Assembly: GCA_949825065.1 (NCBI GenBank)
Contig: OX463859.1
Location: 24,879,847-24,943,846 of the forward strand
DNA from: Odontocerum albicorne
Taxonomy: Eukaryota; Arthropoda; Insecta; Trichoptera; Odontoceridae
Direction: 5' to 3'
Length of the DNA: 64,000 bases
A program made the position numbers and the translations under genes. Shown in pieces: positions 43,802 through 54,350 of this stretch (its first letter is position 1; each line of letters opens with the position of its first letter). The notes under the pieces were generated by a model that was not told the DNA's origin, made no database searches, and was given only the letters and a program-made list of their open reading frames with translations.

Positions 43802-46592
43802 ACCATCCCATATATCCGCCGCGTTCTGGAATGCAAACGGTTCCCTCAGAACACATAAACAAGAGGTCGAGGATTTCCTTCTCGAGCACAACCTGGACGT
43901 GTTGCTGATAACGGAAACGCATCTCAAACCGAGCTACCGTTACAGCATCCGTAACTACTACTGCTACAGAGACGACCGCCTCATCGGCAGAAAAGGCGGC
44001 ACCGCAACTCTCATCAAAAGCACAAAAGACCACTGCCACATCCCCTCCCCTTCCACCGTCAACATAGAATCCACATGCGTAGTGGTGAACACCGCCAATC
44101 ACGGCCCTCTTAAACTTTGCGCGACTTATCTTCCACCTACCTCCCCACTTGTCGAGTCTGAATTGGACTCATTCCTCGCAGATAATATCCCCACCATCAT
44201 GGCGGGAGATCTAAATGCTAAACACCCCTTCTGGCACAGCCGCACTTCCAACACTCACGGTAATAAACTTGACGAAATCTCCTCCCGGAAAAGATACTTC
44301 GTGGAAGGACCCACGTCTCCCACCCTCTATCCACTAATAGACAATCATCGCCCTGATGTCATCGACATCATTGTCCATAACGACATTCTCTATCAAACAG
44401 ATCTCACGACTGTTCACCAGCTTCAATCCGATCACTACCCGGTATTACTTCAATTGACGGATGGCTTACCACCCTTCTCGCCCTCAGCCCCTCCGCGACA
44501 CATCACCTCGTGGAGCGATTTCGCTATTAACGTCGACAGCAGCATCAAAATACCGACAACCTTCCCCGACACGAACTCCATAGACGCCGCTATAAATGAC
44601 TTCACAACCACCATCAAATCCGCTCTCACATCCTCTTCAAAAGAGAGACCAGCCGATAAACCCGAACTTCCCCTTCCTCCACATATCAAAATACTGATTA
44701 TGGAAAAAAACAAAACCAGAAAGTTGTGGCAAAACACAGCTGTCCCCTCTTACAAAACCGACTACAACAGATTAGTCAAAAAAATCAAACACCTCCTACA
44801 GCAACTCCGCAATGACAAATGGTCAGACTTCGTCGAGTCTCTCGAATACAATGATGGACTCAAATGGAAACTAACGCGTAGCCTTAGAAATACGCCCTCC
44901 CGACCCAGCTCTCTTCAAGGACCAAATGGCCCCGTTTTCTCTGCTCGCGACCGCGCAGAGACCTTTGCTGACTCTCTAGCTAATATCTTCTCGCCAAATG
45001 CAGACCTCTCTAACCCCTCTCACTCAATAATGGTCGACAACGCAGTTGCCGACATATTAAATGAGCAAACCCCCCCCACCACAGACTTCTTCTCACCGTT
45101 AGAAATTCAATCTATCATAAAAAATCTCATCAACAAAAAAGCCCCCGGCCCCGATAAAATCAATAATCTCACCTTGAAAAAACTTCCGAAAAAAGCCATT
45201 TACGCCCTTACCGCCATTTACAATGCCTGCCTTCGACATAAATTCTTTCCAACCCCATTCAAAAACGCCGACGTCATCATGTTCCCTAAACCGGGTAAAA
45301 GCCACGTTATCCCTGAAAATTACAGACCGATCAGTCTGCTCCCGACTCTAGGTAAAGTGCTCGAAAAATTAATCCTAGAACGTCTCTCGTTAGAAACTTA
45401 CTCACGTAACATCATCCCAGATTCGCAACACGGATTTAGGCCATTACACTCTACCAACCATCAGCTTCTTCGCGTTGTAGAACACATCATCAAATACTTC
45501 AGCTCCAAAGGCCTCACGACCCTCCTTTCACTAGACGTGGCGAAAGCCTTCGACACAGTCTGGCTCAACGGACTCATATTCAAACTGCACAAGTCAGGTA
45601 TTCCCCTCAGACTAGTGCAAATCATCGCATCATTCCTTGAAAATCGCTCCTTCTCCGTCAAAATAGACGGTATAAACTCATCCCCTCGCCCCATTCTGGC
45701 AGGTGTGCCCCAAGGTGCACTGTTGTCCCCTATCCTGTATAACATATACACGAGCGATATGCCCCAATTTTCACGTACACATTGTATCACCGCGCAATAC
45801 GCTGACGACACAGCCTTTCTCTCTTCATCGAAATATGAGTCCGTATCCCACAACAGACTGCAAGACTTCATTCCCATTCTGGAGCACTGGTGCACCAAAT
45901 GGAAGATCAAAATAAATCCCACCAAAAGCACAGCAGTCCGCTTCTCACGCAGATACATCAAACCCATCAGAACTCTTAAACTCTTCGGCCAGAGCGTCCC
46001 ATGGTCAAAACACGTAAAATACCTAGGCCTCACATTAGACAGTAGACTCTCGTGGCATAAACACGCCCTCAATATCAAATCAAAAGCTCACGGAACACTC
46101 AAATCATTATTTCCCTTGATCAGTAAATACAGCAAACTTAGCACGCGCACTAAACTCCACCTATATAAAGCGATCGTCAGACCGCAACTGACATACGCCC
46201 TTCCGGTCTGGGGCCACGCGAAGAAAACAACGCTACATCACATTCAGATCATTCAAAACAAAGCCCTCCGCATAATTTTAAAAGCACCCTACATCGTCCG
46301 TAATTCAAGACTCCACGCAGATACCAAACTACATACTATCCCCGAACATATGCGCGCTCTGGCCGAAAGGTTCTACAGCTCTATATCCCGTCATCCCAAC
46401 CCAGTCATAAAAGCCTTAGATAACTACAACGCGAACACCAGTTATAGACACACTCGTCCGAAATCAATATTGCGAAACATCCCTCCGACCCCCCCCTCTT
46501 TAACTCTAATCATCCCCCCAAATGACCCCCCGATTGTCACTCTGAACACCCCATCATCGATAATTCCTCCGGCAGACAGTTTACCCCCATAG
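43785..46592 (+). CDS. Jockey-like ORF2: AP endonuclease and reverse transcriptase, 935 aa
   Basis: This protein would nick target DNA and reverse-transcribe the element's RNA. Residues 1-225: AP-endonuclease-like domain with AFWNANGSL (residue 12 on), LLITETHLKP (catalytic Glu), AGDLNAKH and SDHYPVLL (terminal Asp-His). Residues about 440-740: reverse transcriptase with FPKPGK, YRPISLLPTLGKVLEKL, QHGFRPLHST, LDVAKAFDTVW, GVPQGALLSPIL, and the catalytic YADD at residues 672-675. Residues 740-900: post-RT region with VKYLGLTLD, YALPVWG and ALRIILKAP; no RNase H domain. The length fits the clade (about 900 aa). No stop or frameshift. The ATG at 43785 lies 17 nt before the end of the ORF1 remnant, suggesting coupled translation in the parent element. 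The copy lacks its promoter and ORF1, so autonomous activity is unlikely, although trans-acting protein is possible if it is transcribed. GC content is well above its flanks. Confidence 0.96.
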   Translation: MARTYKPSHISAAFWNANGSLRTHKQEVEDFLLEHNLDVLLITETHLKPSYRYSIRNYYCYRDDRLIGRKGGTATLIKSTKDHCHIPSPSTVNIESTCVVVNTANHGPLKLCATYLPPTSPLVESELDSFLADNIPTIMAGDLNAKHPFWHSRTSNTHGNKLDEISSRKRYFVEGPTSPTLYPLIDNHRPDVIDIIVHNDILYQTDLTTVHQLQSDHYPVLLQLTDGLPPFSPSAPPRHITSWSDFAINVDSSIKIPTTFPDTNSIDAAINDFTTTIKSALTSSSKERPADKPELPLPPHIKILIMEKNKTRKLWQNTAVPSYKTDYNRLVKKIKHLLQQLRNDKWSDFVESLEYNDGLKWKLTRSLRNTPSRPSSLQGPNGPVFSARDRAETFADSLANIFSPNADLSNPSHSIMVDNAVADILNEQTPPTTDFFSPLEIQSIIKNLINKKAPGPDKINNLTLKKLPKKAIYALTAIYNACLRHKFFPTPFKNADVIMFPKPGKSHVIPENYRPISLLPTLGKVLEKLILERLSLETYSRNIIPDSQHGFRPLHSTNHQLLRVVEHIIKYFSSKGLTTLLSLDVAKAFDTVWLNGLIFKLHKSGIPLRLVQIIASFLENRSFSVKIDGINSSPRPILAGVPQGALLSPILYNIYTSDMPQFSRTHCITAQYADDTAFLSSSKYESVSHNRLQDFIPILEHWCTKWKIKINPTKSTAVRFSRRYIKPIRTLKLFGQSVPWSKHVKYLGLTLDSRLSWHKHALNIKSKAHGTLKSLFPLISKYSKLSTRTKLHLYKAIVRPQLTYALPVWGHAKKTTLHHIQIIQNKALRIILKAPYIVRNSRLHADTKLHTIPEHMRALAERFYSSISRHPNPVIKALDNYNANTSYRHTRPKSILRNIPPTPPSLTLIIPPNDPPIVTLNTPSSIIPPADSLPP

Positions 46593-46726
46593 GCAACCGC
46601 ATTTCTCACCTTCAATAAACATTTTCTACACCTTAATATATTTATAAAAGTCACACATTTCCCCACTCATTTACTTATCTACATATACTATATTCATTCT
46701 TATAATTTATTCACAATTCATTTTTT

Positions 46727-46778
<52 letters not shown>

Positions 46779-47059
46779 CACCCATTCAATATAAAACAGT
46801 GTGTGACGACACAAATTTATGTATATTTGTATTTAATATTATGTACATATCATCATATTTATATATGTATTTAATCGTTTATAATTTCTCATAATCATTC
46901 ATAAAATCAAAACAATTACCACAAACCTATCCTTTCCCGATTCCCAAAAAGATCCAAAAATTTCCAATAAATATCTTAACAGTCAGAACTTATCCGATGA
47001 AGGAGTAAGGTGTCCTACCATCGGACCGAAACTCCGAACAAGCTATCCATCACTTGGAA
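46593..47059 (+). other. LINE 3' UTR with T50 tract and stem-loop
   Basis: It begins after the ORF2 stop. It includes AATAAA (about 46613), an uninterrupted run of 50 T (46729-46778), and a hairpin at 46994-47024 with stem CCGATG/CATCGG plus AGGA/TCCT. It ends CATCACTTGGAA at the TSD. In several LINE clades a 3' stem-loop is the reverse transcriptase recognition signal; here that is inference. The T tract could be internal slippage or the tail of a minus-oriented insertion. Confidence 0.7.
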
Positions 47060-47070
47060 AGTTAAAAACT

Positions 47071-47565
47071 TTATTTAGCTGGTTCGTTGTATCGTATTTA
47101 ACTTAAGCTCACTTGAAATCTTAGTTGCAGAATACGTTTTGCGGGTAAATTGAAAATACCCTGAAATCAAATAAAATGCCCAGTGTTTAAGTTTTGTATG
47201 AATTTGTTAAGTAAATTCTAAATAGCCAACATGACGTTTAAGAACTCAAACGAAAAGTTTTGAGTAGGATACATTTTGTTATTTCAATCATTAGGAATAA
47301 AGTTAGCTATCAGGAATACAGTAAAGATTTATTTACTAATTACATGAATTATCCACGAAACAGTCTTAATTAAATAAATGTATAAATAAATAAATATAAG
47401 TTTATTGATAGCTACAAAGTACGAGTATGTTCATAAATAAACATATTCCGAAATCGCACGACAATCTCAATATAAATAGCAGAAAATTCATTTAAAAGAG
47501 ACGCTATTAAAAGGTCAGCGCTGATCTCATAACATAGACTACGGTTTAGATACACTCCACCAATA
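47071..47565. other. No gene seen
   Basis: AT-rich DNA right of the LINE; nothing recognisable. Confidence 0.5.
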
Positions 47566-47569
47566 TAGG

Positions 47570-48010
47570 GTGAGCCCAGCTGCGAGGACACCAGATATTT
47601 TCAGCCTACACCCTTGTACACACACAGATGAAAAAAAAATGAAAATCAATAAATGACAGAAAAAATAAAAAAGTGAACCCACAAATACAATCTCATATTT
47701 ACTTCTTCCTCTTTCTTATACTTTCTGTAGACTCTTAAGAGTCTGTTACTGCAGGATTGTCCTGTGATGCTGAGCTACAGCTATCTCTCCATCGTTTCGG
47801 GGGTCTCCCTGGCGGACGCCGTCCATCCGGCACCCCATGCAGAGCTATGTATGGAATTCTTGTGGAATTCATTCTTTGTACATGTTGGTACCAGTATCGT
47901 CGACGCTGTCGTCCCCATCTGACCACATCTTGGAACGCACAGACCTCTCGGATTGTTGTGTTCCTTACACGATCACGCAAAGTCTTCCCAGCAATTATAC
48001 TCATATTTGC
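47570..48010 (-). pseudogene. LINE C-terminus and 3' end
   Basis: The minus-strand frame (stop at 47735-47737) reads GKTLRDRVRNTTIREVCAF, QRRRYWYQHVQRMNSTRIP and GRRPPGRPPKRWRDSCSSAS. This is the k.lrdr.Rn..IR, W..Hv.RM, g.RppGRP..RW.D tail of an RTE-like or related LINE. The frame is open for 89 codons, less decayed than most neighbours. The 3' side carries CAGCCTACACCCTTGTACAC, a tail repeated at 48.88-48.94 kb. Confidence 0.8.
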
Positions 48011-48239
48011 TGCCAGCGAAAAAGGGGAAAAGGTGAGAGGAATACAAATTTATCAAAATAAAACTACAAATAGAAAATGATGTTCATACATATGTATATA
48101 AACCACAATATGAAAAATGAAAGGAAAAAATCAGTAATATAAAAATTAATGTGAAGATAATGGACATACATACACAACCCCCGTTACACCTCCAGCGAAA
48201 AGATATAAAGCAAATAAGATACCAAATCACAAGAAAAAA

Positions 48240-48800
48240 AAAACACTATTAAGGTCACAATTCAGAGCATTTCTAAAGGTGTAACTATATACTCGCTCTT
48301 TCGAGGGTAGGGGCAACTCATTCCAGCATTTGCTGGCTGAGTATCAGAAGGATCCTTCGAATAATGCTAGATTGTAACTCGGGATGATTAAAAGAGTTTC
48401 TTTGCTTCTAGTTTCATAGCCGTGAAGATCTCTAGCCCAATCCAGTTTTTCGAAGAGATAAGGTGGCATTTTTGTTTTGATAATGTTATGCACGAGTACT
48501 CTTAAGTGAAGAAACATCTCTGTTTCATGTCAATAATTCTAAATGCTAGATTGTGACTAAAAGCTCTCATAACATATGAGATACGTCCTCTGCAAGAGAC
48601 GTCCTAACAATACCTATAATAAGCATTTTGTAATTTTTGCAATTTTTTTCCGTTTTCTTTAAAAGGCACGGTCCAAAAATACAATCACCGTACTCGACAA
48701 TTGGGATATTGATAACGTCGGTTATTTTACGTCTAGCCTCAATTGTCAGATTTAGAGGGATGCGATAATTGTTATTCAGCCGCAAAATTGGTATATTGAT
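48240..48800 (-). pseudogene. CR1/Jockey-type LINE C-terminal region, decayed
   Basis: On the minus strand one piece reads NLTIEARRKITDVINIPIVE and YGDCIFGPCL (48567-48785). Frames further 3' give CHLISSKNWIGLEIFTAMKL, or in a neighbouring frame a YLFEKLDWARDLHGYETRSK-like reading, then IIPSYNLALFEGS and a CWNELPLP motif. The order P.veYgd, Y..R......iP......F..sf.y.a...WN.LP is the standard CR1/Jockey tail. Several frameshifts. Confidence 0.75.
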
Positions 48801-48879
48801 ACCAAAATAATATTTTCTTATATGTATATATCTTGAAATAACGCATATATTTCAAGGCAAAGGAAAACAAAGTACGTTT

Positions 48880-48945
48880 AATCGAGGGCAACCTTGTCAG
48901 TAAATTCATCGGACGTTTTTCAGTCTACATCCTTGTATACATTAA
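48880..48945 (-). mobile_element. Second copy of the 47.57-kb LINE tail
   Basis: TTTTCAGTCTACATCCTTGT parallels TTTTCAGCCTACACCCTTGT at 47.6 kb, with similar flanking order. Its body, expected to the right, is unrecognisable. Confidence 0.5.
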
Positions 48946-49605
48946 TTATAATGCAAAAATATAAATGGTAATAGTTAACAGTTAATACTATAATAAATAA
49001 AATAAATATGTTTGAAAATTGTTAAAAATATTAATGCACTGCCAGGGTAAAGAGAAAAGTTAAAATAATATTTCAAATTTTGACAAAACAGAGGAATACA
49101 CAAGGAAACATTTTCTAAATAAAAAAATCACTTGGGTAATAATAAAAACGCTAGTAAATAAAAAAAAATGTATATAATTTAAATCATGAACCATTAAGAA
49201 GTTTCAACATATTCTCCCTTATCACAGTTACAAAATTGACTTTTATGGAACAATCGCTTTACATACGAGTACATCGAAAATGAATTGGCACAAAAAACGC
49301 GTGAGTTTGTACTTAACACAAAAAAATTGCAATCGTTTTTATTATCATTACGTACTAATTCGTCTAGAATGCGGTTAATGGGACAAATAATCGGTATGCT
49401 GTGCAAAAATTAAGATATGTATTTTTGTTTACGTCATTAACAATTATTATATTTACTTTGTCTCCTTTTTATTTCACTCAATTTTTTTTTTTTTAATATT
49501 TGTAGTAGTTTATATAAATTTATTACTTTAATCGTTTATGATATTCGTCTCTTTTTCTTTGAAATTATATAAACTCTAGACCAAGAATTCAACAACAAAT
49601 TACCA
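48946..49605. other. No gene seen
   Basis: AT-rich DNA; nothing recognisable. Confidence 0.5.
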
Positions 49606-49610
49606 TCAAG

Positions 49611-49899
49611 ATGGAATTTGCAAATTTCCTTGCAAAAGCAAAGATTTCTCGGATTGATTAATGGTCTTTCGGCATGGATATATCGCGATAAAACACAACC
49701 GGAGGCGCCGCGGCGCTCGCGGTTGGCTCAGATTGCAATCAGGCACGTCACTGAGGAATATAAACTAACCCGAGTGTTTTCCGATCCAGTAGATAGCTAC
49801 GTGACTGGACATAGAATTATCATTTTAGATCTTGAAACAGGATATATCAAGCGGAATAATACCAACGCCATCTGCGAAATAAATCACAAAGATGTTTAA
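49611..49899 (+). other. Unrecognised frame with protein-like composition
   Basis: An ATG at 49611 opens only 16 codons (MEFANFLAKAKISRID). A different frame continues, without its own ATG, as INGLSAWIYRDKTQPEAPRR, AQIAIRHVTEEYKLTRVFSD and GHRIIILDLETGYIKRNNTN, to a stop at 49897-49899. GC content and amino-acid balance exceed the surroundings. It could be a frameshifted processed copy or an exon fragment. I do not recognise the family. Confidence 0.35.
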
Positions 49900-50150
49900 A
49901 GTTTCATTAATTTTGTCCCTGTCAAGCGTGAGTTGACCAAAAACATATATTAACGTAAAAAGACCTTTTTAAATTTGTGTTTTGTGAATACTTAATGATT
50001 GAAAAGTAATTAATTCAAGTGTCACAAACGTATTGGTTTAAAATATTTTCTCGTTTTAATCAGGTCATTTCTAAACGATGTTTTCATTATATGCATCTTT
50101 TAAATCTGTATCTGAAAGACGTACCTTTGAAATAGTAGAATTTTGACGTC
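49900..50150. other. No gene seen
   Basis: AT-rich DNA; nothing recognisable. Confidence 0.5.
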
Positions 50151-50154
50151 TATA

Positions 50155-50475
50155 TCTTCATTATCGTATAAATTTACGGTTTCCAATCGATCCATTATGA
50201 CCAGGTATCATGATAGAGTTTTCGCCGTTGCTGGTCCCTGTGGTGCCAAATGATATCCCTTTTAGTAAACAGGTGACGTGTACAACTTTAGGAATCACTT
50301 TAAGACCTCTTTGGAGTGTCTGATCAACATTTATGATTGTATATGAACATTATACGCATACAATAAATAACACCTAAATCCAAATGTGTTACTATCCCAT
50401 ATCAGAAGGTCTACAAAGGTTCCTATGTAGTTCATTTTCCTTTGGTAAGTTTTTACGGGTTTCTTAATTAATTTG
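50155..50475 (-). repeat. Interspersed repeat family K copy, inverted
   Basis: The complement contains CCAGCAACGGCGAAAACTC, ACCTTTGTAGACCTTCTGAT and ACACATTTGGATTTAGGTG, as in the plus-oriented copies at 26 kb and 43 kb, with internal order partly rearranged. Confidence 0.6.
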
Positions 50476-50519
50476 TTTTCTAAACTTTCATCGGGTTACG
50501 GCATCATCGATTGCCATCA

Positions 50520-50640
50520 ATATTGATGTCAAAATTCCACAAATCATCTTTTACGGCTCAACTTTGGAACGATCTCGCTGACTCAATCAGATGGGCTACA
50601 TACATTCAGCACCATACTATCCTAACTTGACACACAAACT
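50520..50640 (+). pseudogene. LINE C-terminal scrap
   Basis: The frame reads KFHKSSFTAQLWNDLADSIR, the ..sF......WN.LpdsiR motif that ends CR1/Jockey proteins. Only about 20 residues are alignable; a pyrimidine-rich stretch follows. Confidence 0.55.
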
Positions 50641-50959
50641 TAGCATCTTCCACATTCATACACACTCTCATATAATCTCTACGATTTCTCTGGCTTTCAA
50701 CGTTTTTTTTTCTATCACAATATTATTCATTTGATCCAATCTTACTTCCTTGGTCTTTATCTCACACGTCTTTCACTCACATCTACACTGTATATCTATT
50801 TTGTTAGTTTTTCTTCATTCTTTCTTCATACATGCCCTAAACATCTTAACGTACTCTTAATTATCTTACTTAACATTCAGTCTTCAATTCACATTCATTC
50901 CGTATTCTGTTATAAATTGTTACTTTTTTTTTCTCTCAATACACGCATCTCTACATAAT

Positions 50960-51300
50960 TTATTCAGCTCTTCTCAGTGCTTTTCCACGTCCACGTTTAT
51001 TCCCATACATCAAAGTCAGCATCAAAATATTATTGTAGACATATCTTAGCAGATTTTGATACTTTCAGGTTCGAGTATCGAATATGTTTAGGTGTCCTAT
51101 TGACTTTGTTTCCTAACGTTACCCGCTGTTCAATATCCCTCTTTACTTTTCCGTCATCTGTAAATAATACACAAATAGCAGAATTCTTCAACTTGCTACA
51201 ATCTTTCATTTTCCACCCATATGCTGCATTTACTTTTCCTTTCACACTTTTCTATCATTAATACTTTGTATTTCACAACATTCATTATCAGACCTTTCTC
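50960..51300 (-). pseudogene. LINE reverse-transcriptase C-terminal remnant
   Basis: The minus strand (51030-51245) reads GKVNAAYGWKMKDCSKLKNS, then CVLFTDDGKVKRDIEQRVTL and GNKVNRT...SKSAKIC. This is the ..KYLGvlft.DGk...eIe.Rv..GnkvN......s....s..aKi segment after the RT palm; frames beyond add a decayed LMYGNE-like end. Strongly decayed (the YLG motif has become CVL). Confidence 0.7.
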
Positions 51301-51304
51301 CTCC

Positions 51305-51575
51305 TGTTACATCCTTACAAAATATTCCTCTCCATAACTCCCATACAATTCCCATCCTTAATCCTTTTTTTTTGAGATTTATGTTTGATTTTAATTTTTG
51401 TTATTGTAGTTTTTTTCCAAATATTGATTTCATAGACTACAAGATTGTCAAAGACATGGCCATCAATACCAATACTAATTTTGAAACAAAAACTGTTGGA
51501 TTGAAAGAAATCATTTTAATGCAATAAATTTGCCAGAATTTTGCATTAAAGTGTAAAATAAATAAAAGACAACGC
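51305..51575. other. No gene seen
   Basis: AT-rich DNA left of the two-phase minisatellite. Confidence 0.5.
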
Positions 51576-51579
51576 AATC

Positions 51580-52365
51580 ATTGGGTGATATTCTATACTG
51601 ACTCTATACTGAGTCTACAATCATTGGGTGATATTCTATACTGAGTTGTCTATACTGACTATACTGAGTCTACAATCGTTGGGTGATATTCTATAATCAG
51701 TTGTCTATACTGACTCCATACTGAGTCTACAATCATTGGGTGATATTCTATACTGAGTTGTCTATACTGACTATACTGAGTCTACAATCGTTGGGTGATA
51801 TTCTATAATCAGTTGTCTATACTGACTCCATACTGAGTCTACAATCATTGGGCGATATTCTATACTGAGTTGTCTATACTGACTATACTGAGTCTACAAT
51901 CGTTGGGTGATATCCTATACTCAGTTCTCTATACTGACTCTATACTGAGTCTACAATCATTGGGTGATATTCTATACTGAGTTGTCTATACTGACTATAC
52001 TGAGTCTACAATCGTTGGGTGATATCCTATACTCAGTTGTCTATACTGAATCTATACTGAGTCTACAATCATTGGGTGATATTCTATACTGAGTTGTCTA
52101 TACTGGCTATACTGAGTCTACAATCGTTGGGGGATATTCTATACTCAGTTGTCTATACTGACTCTATACTGAGTCTACAATCATTGGGTGATATTCTATA
52201 CTGAGTTGTCTATACTGACTATACTGAGTCTACAATCGTTGGGTGATATTCTATACTCAGTTGTCTATACTGACTCAATACTGAGTCTACAATCATTGGG
52301 TGATATTCTATACTGAGTTGTCTATACTGACTATACTGAGTCTACAATCGTTGGGTGATATTCTT
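51580..52365. repeat. Two-phase minisatellite (alternating 55- and 57-bp units)
   Basis: Type A units read TCTACAATCATTGGGTGATA then CTATACTGAGTTG and GACTATACTGAG. Type B units read TCTACAATCGTTGGGTGATA then a CTATACTCAGTTG form and GACTCTATACTGAG. A and B alternate strictly, giving a 112-bp higher-order unit repeated about seven times. Confidence 0.95.
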
Positions 52366-52875
52366 TATTTTATACTAAAAAGTAATAAATCTACCAGATG
52401 TCATTCATTGAAATGTTATATAAATAAATAAATATTAACAATAAAAGCACTGAAACGTTGTTGTGTCTCAAAGATAATTTATACTTACTGTATATAATAC
52501 AATATAGTTAGTTAAAGAAGCTGCTTCCAACTAACTAGGCCATGAAGGTAGTCTTTAGACAGGTTACAGAGCCTTAAATACTAAATGTTAAAAATTGAAA
52601 GCTTGCAATTATAGTATTTTTTATTTTCGAATACATAGAAAGGATAAATTGTTGATTTAAAAGTTAAAGTCGTTAATATATGTACATAACATATATAACT
52701 TGTGTGTATGCAAAATGTGATACATGTCAATTTTAATATTTCCTATTATTTTTAAGTCGTTCACTTGGCCAATTTTTGGTCACTTCGCGCTCCACGGCGA
52801 TGATATGTTTTTTATCTCTGGGATTTGGATTTTTTTTGCTGAATTTCAGATGAAATTAAAGATTCTGTATCAGGG
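52366..52875. other. No gene seen
   Basis: At 52510-52560 the complement shows a weak GGCCTAGTTAGTTGG box-A-like motif without a convincing box B. Confidence 0.45.
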
Positions 52876-52879
52876 ATTA

Positions 52880-54350
52880 TGCGATCATCATAAATTATTT
52901 CAAGAAAAGAAACTTAGCTTATTGTGAACAATTTATGGAATCTTAATGAATTCAATATACGAGTATATTACAAGATATTGTATTGCGTCAAACCTCTTTG
53001 CGGAGTTATTTTTTTTTTCATGAAAAGATTGAATATTTAACTGATGGTTTTAACTGAAAGTTTTCAACTTACAATGAACAATTTTCTAAAATTCGTGAAT
53101 TTTAAGAAGAACAATTTTATCGTTTATGAAATCCTAGTTCAACAATAAGTTTAGAGGTATATATGCGTGTCTTTCGAGGAACCTGGAACATTATTCTATT
53201 ATATAATTATATTATACCCTCAACAAATTGTTAATAACTTTCCAAAATTTCATTTCATTATAGAAGAGAAAAATCATATTGATTCCTTGAATCCTAAAAT
53301 TTAACAATATAGCGTATTTATTGTTATTTGTTCAAACAGAATATGGGAATTCAGCTTTTGTCTTTCTGAGAACATATATTTCTAGAGAAGGTTATCAATT
53401 TATTGCGAACTATATGAATTCATAGAAAAAATATTCTTCATAATAGCACACATTCCCAGAGATTTTAATTAATCAAAAAATGTATCCAATATATTGTTGT
53501 TTGTCCAATCAGAAGATACTCTATTCTTACTTTTTTGGGTAATCTAAAAAAATGTTTCAGGAGTAGTTTCTCAACTCATGGTGAATATTTTTCAAAACTT
53601 AAAAATGCAATAGACTATATTTTATTTAAACAAAGAATCTCAGAGAGTGTAAAAAATAAAACCTTACAGTCTTTTTTTTAATATAATATTTGTCCAATCA
53701 ACGTTTTAGAGTTCAATTCGTTTGTTCTTATTCCAAGAGTAGTTGATCAACTTATTCTGAGGAATTTTTCAAGATTTATAATTCAATGAATAATTATACT
53801 TTGTTCATTCATAGAACTAAAATTAAAATTAAAAGCCTATTTCTAGTTAATTTTAGCAAACAGAGGATAATAGTGCAACTTGTGTCTTTCGTGGAAAGTA
53901 AAAAATATGCCAAGAGTAGTTTGACAGTTTATTGTAAATTAATTATAAAATATAAACACAAATGACAAATATACTTGATCGATTAAGAAATTGTATTCAA
54001 TCAATTATTGTAACTTAGTTCCACTTGTTGGTTCAAGTAGAGGTAAAAAGTTCAACTCATGTCTTTAGAGGAACCTTTAACATGTGCGTGTGCCGAATAG
54101 TGGAAAACTTTCAAGATATGGTGAGTAAGAAATAAATTAACTCTCTTGGACCAAAGTATAATATCATAGAAGGTAGATTCTGTCAACAAACCCTCGTCTG
54201 GCGCCTTGTACAATATATTTTGAAGTAGAGGTACGTATTCAGACACGCGATTGTAAAAGGGAAAGCAGTGAAAGAACCAGTTCTCAAACCTTCAGAAAAA
54301 TATCAAAACATTGAGAAAGTATATTGCGCAGACCATGTGATATGCAAAGA
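52880..54350. repeat. Very degenerate tandem repeat of about 165-190 bp
   Basis: GTGTCTTTCGAGGAACC-like motifs (about 53168, 53358, 53880, 54057) alternate with TCAACTYATNNTGAATATTT-like motifs (about 53065, 53395, 53570, 53745, 53925), spaced about 165-190 bp. Divergence is high, so this is an old satellite or amplified element. Confidence 0.6.

Larger units (their letters stand above)
43639..47059 (+). mobile_element. Jockey/CR1-type LINE, 5'-truncated, with 11-bp TSD
   Basis: AGTTAAAAACT occurs at 43628-43638 and 47060-47070, exactly where GC-richer element sequence begins and ends. The element keeps only the last 50 or so codons of ORF1, the entire ORF2 and a 3' UTR with a T50 tract and a stem-loop. 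No poly-A tail precedes the right TSD. Heavy 5' truncation is the normal outcome of target-primed reverse transcription. An intact ORF2 and perfect TSD make this the youngest large element in the window. Confidence 0.92.

Noticed and set aside
43767..46078. Antisense frames of 95-205 codons opposite ORF2
   Set aside because: Shadows of the high-GC ORF2 coding strand without motifs.
46729..46778. Poly-A tail marking the end of the Jockey-like LINE
   Set aside because: It is T on the coding strand, lies about 280 bp before the TSD, and element-like sequence including a stem-loop continues beyond it.
51580..52365. CRISPR-like alternation of conserved and variable parts
   Set aside because: There are no unique spacers; both phases are themselves repeated, and the context is a eukaryotic genome. 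The same applies to the 39-bp and 117-bp arrays.
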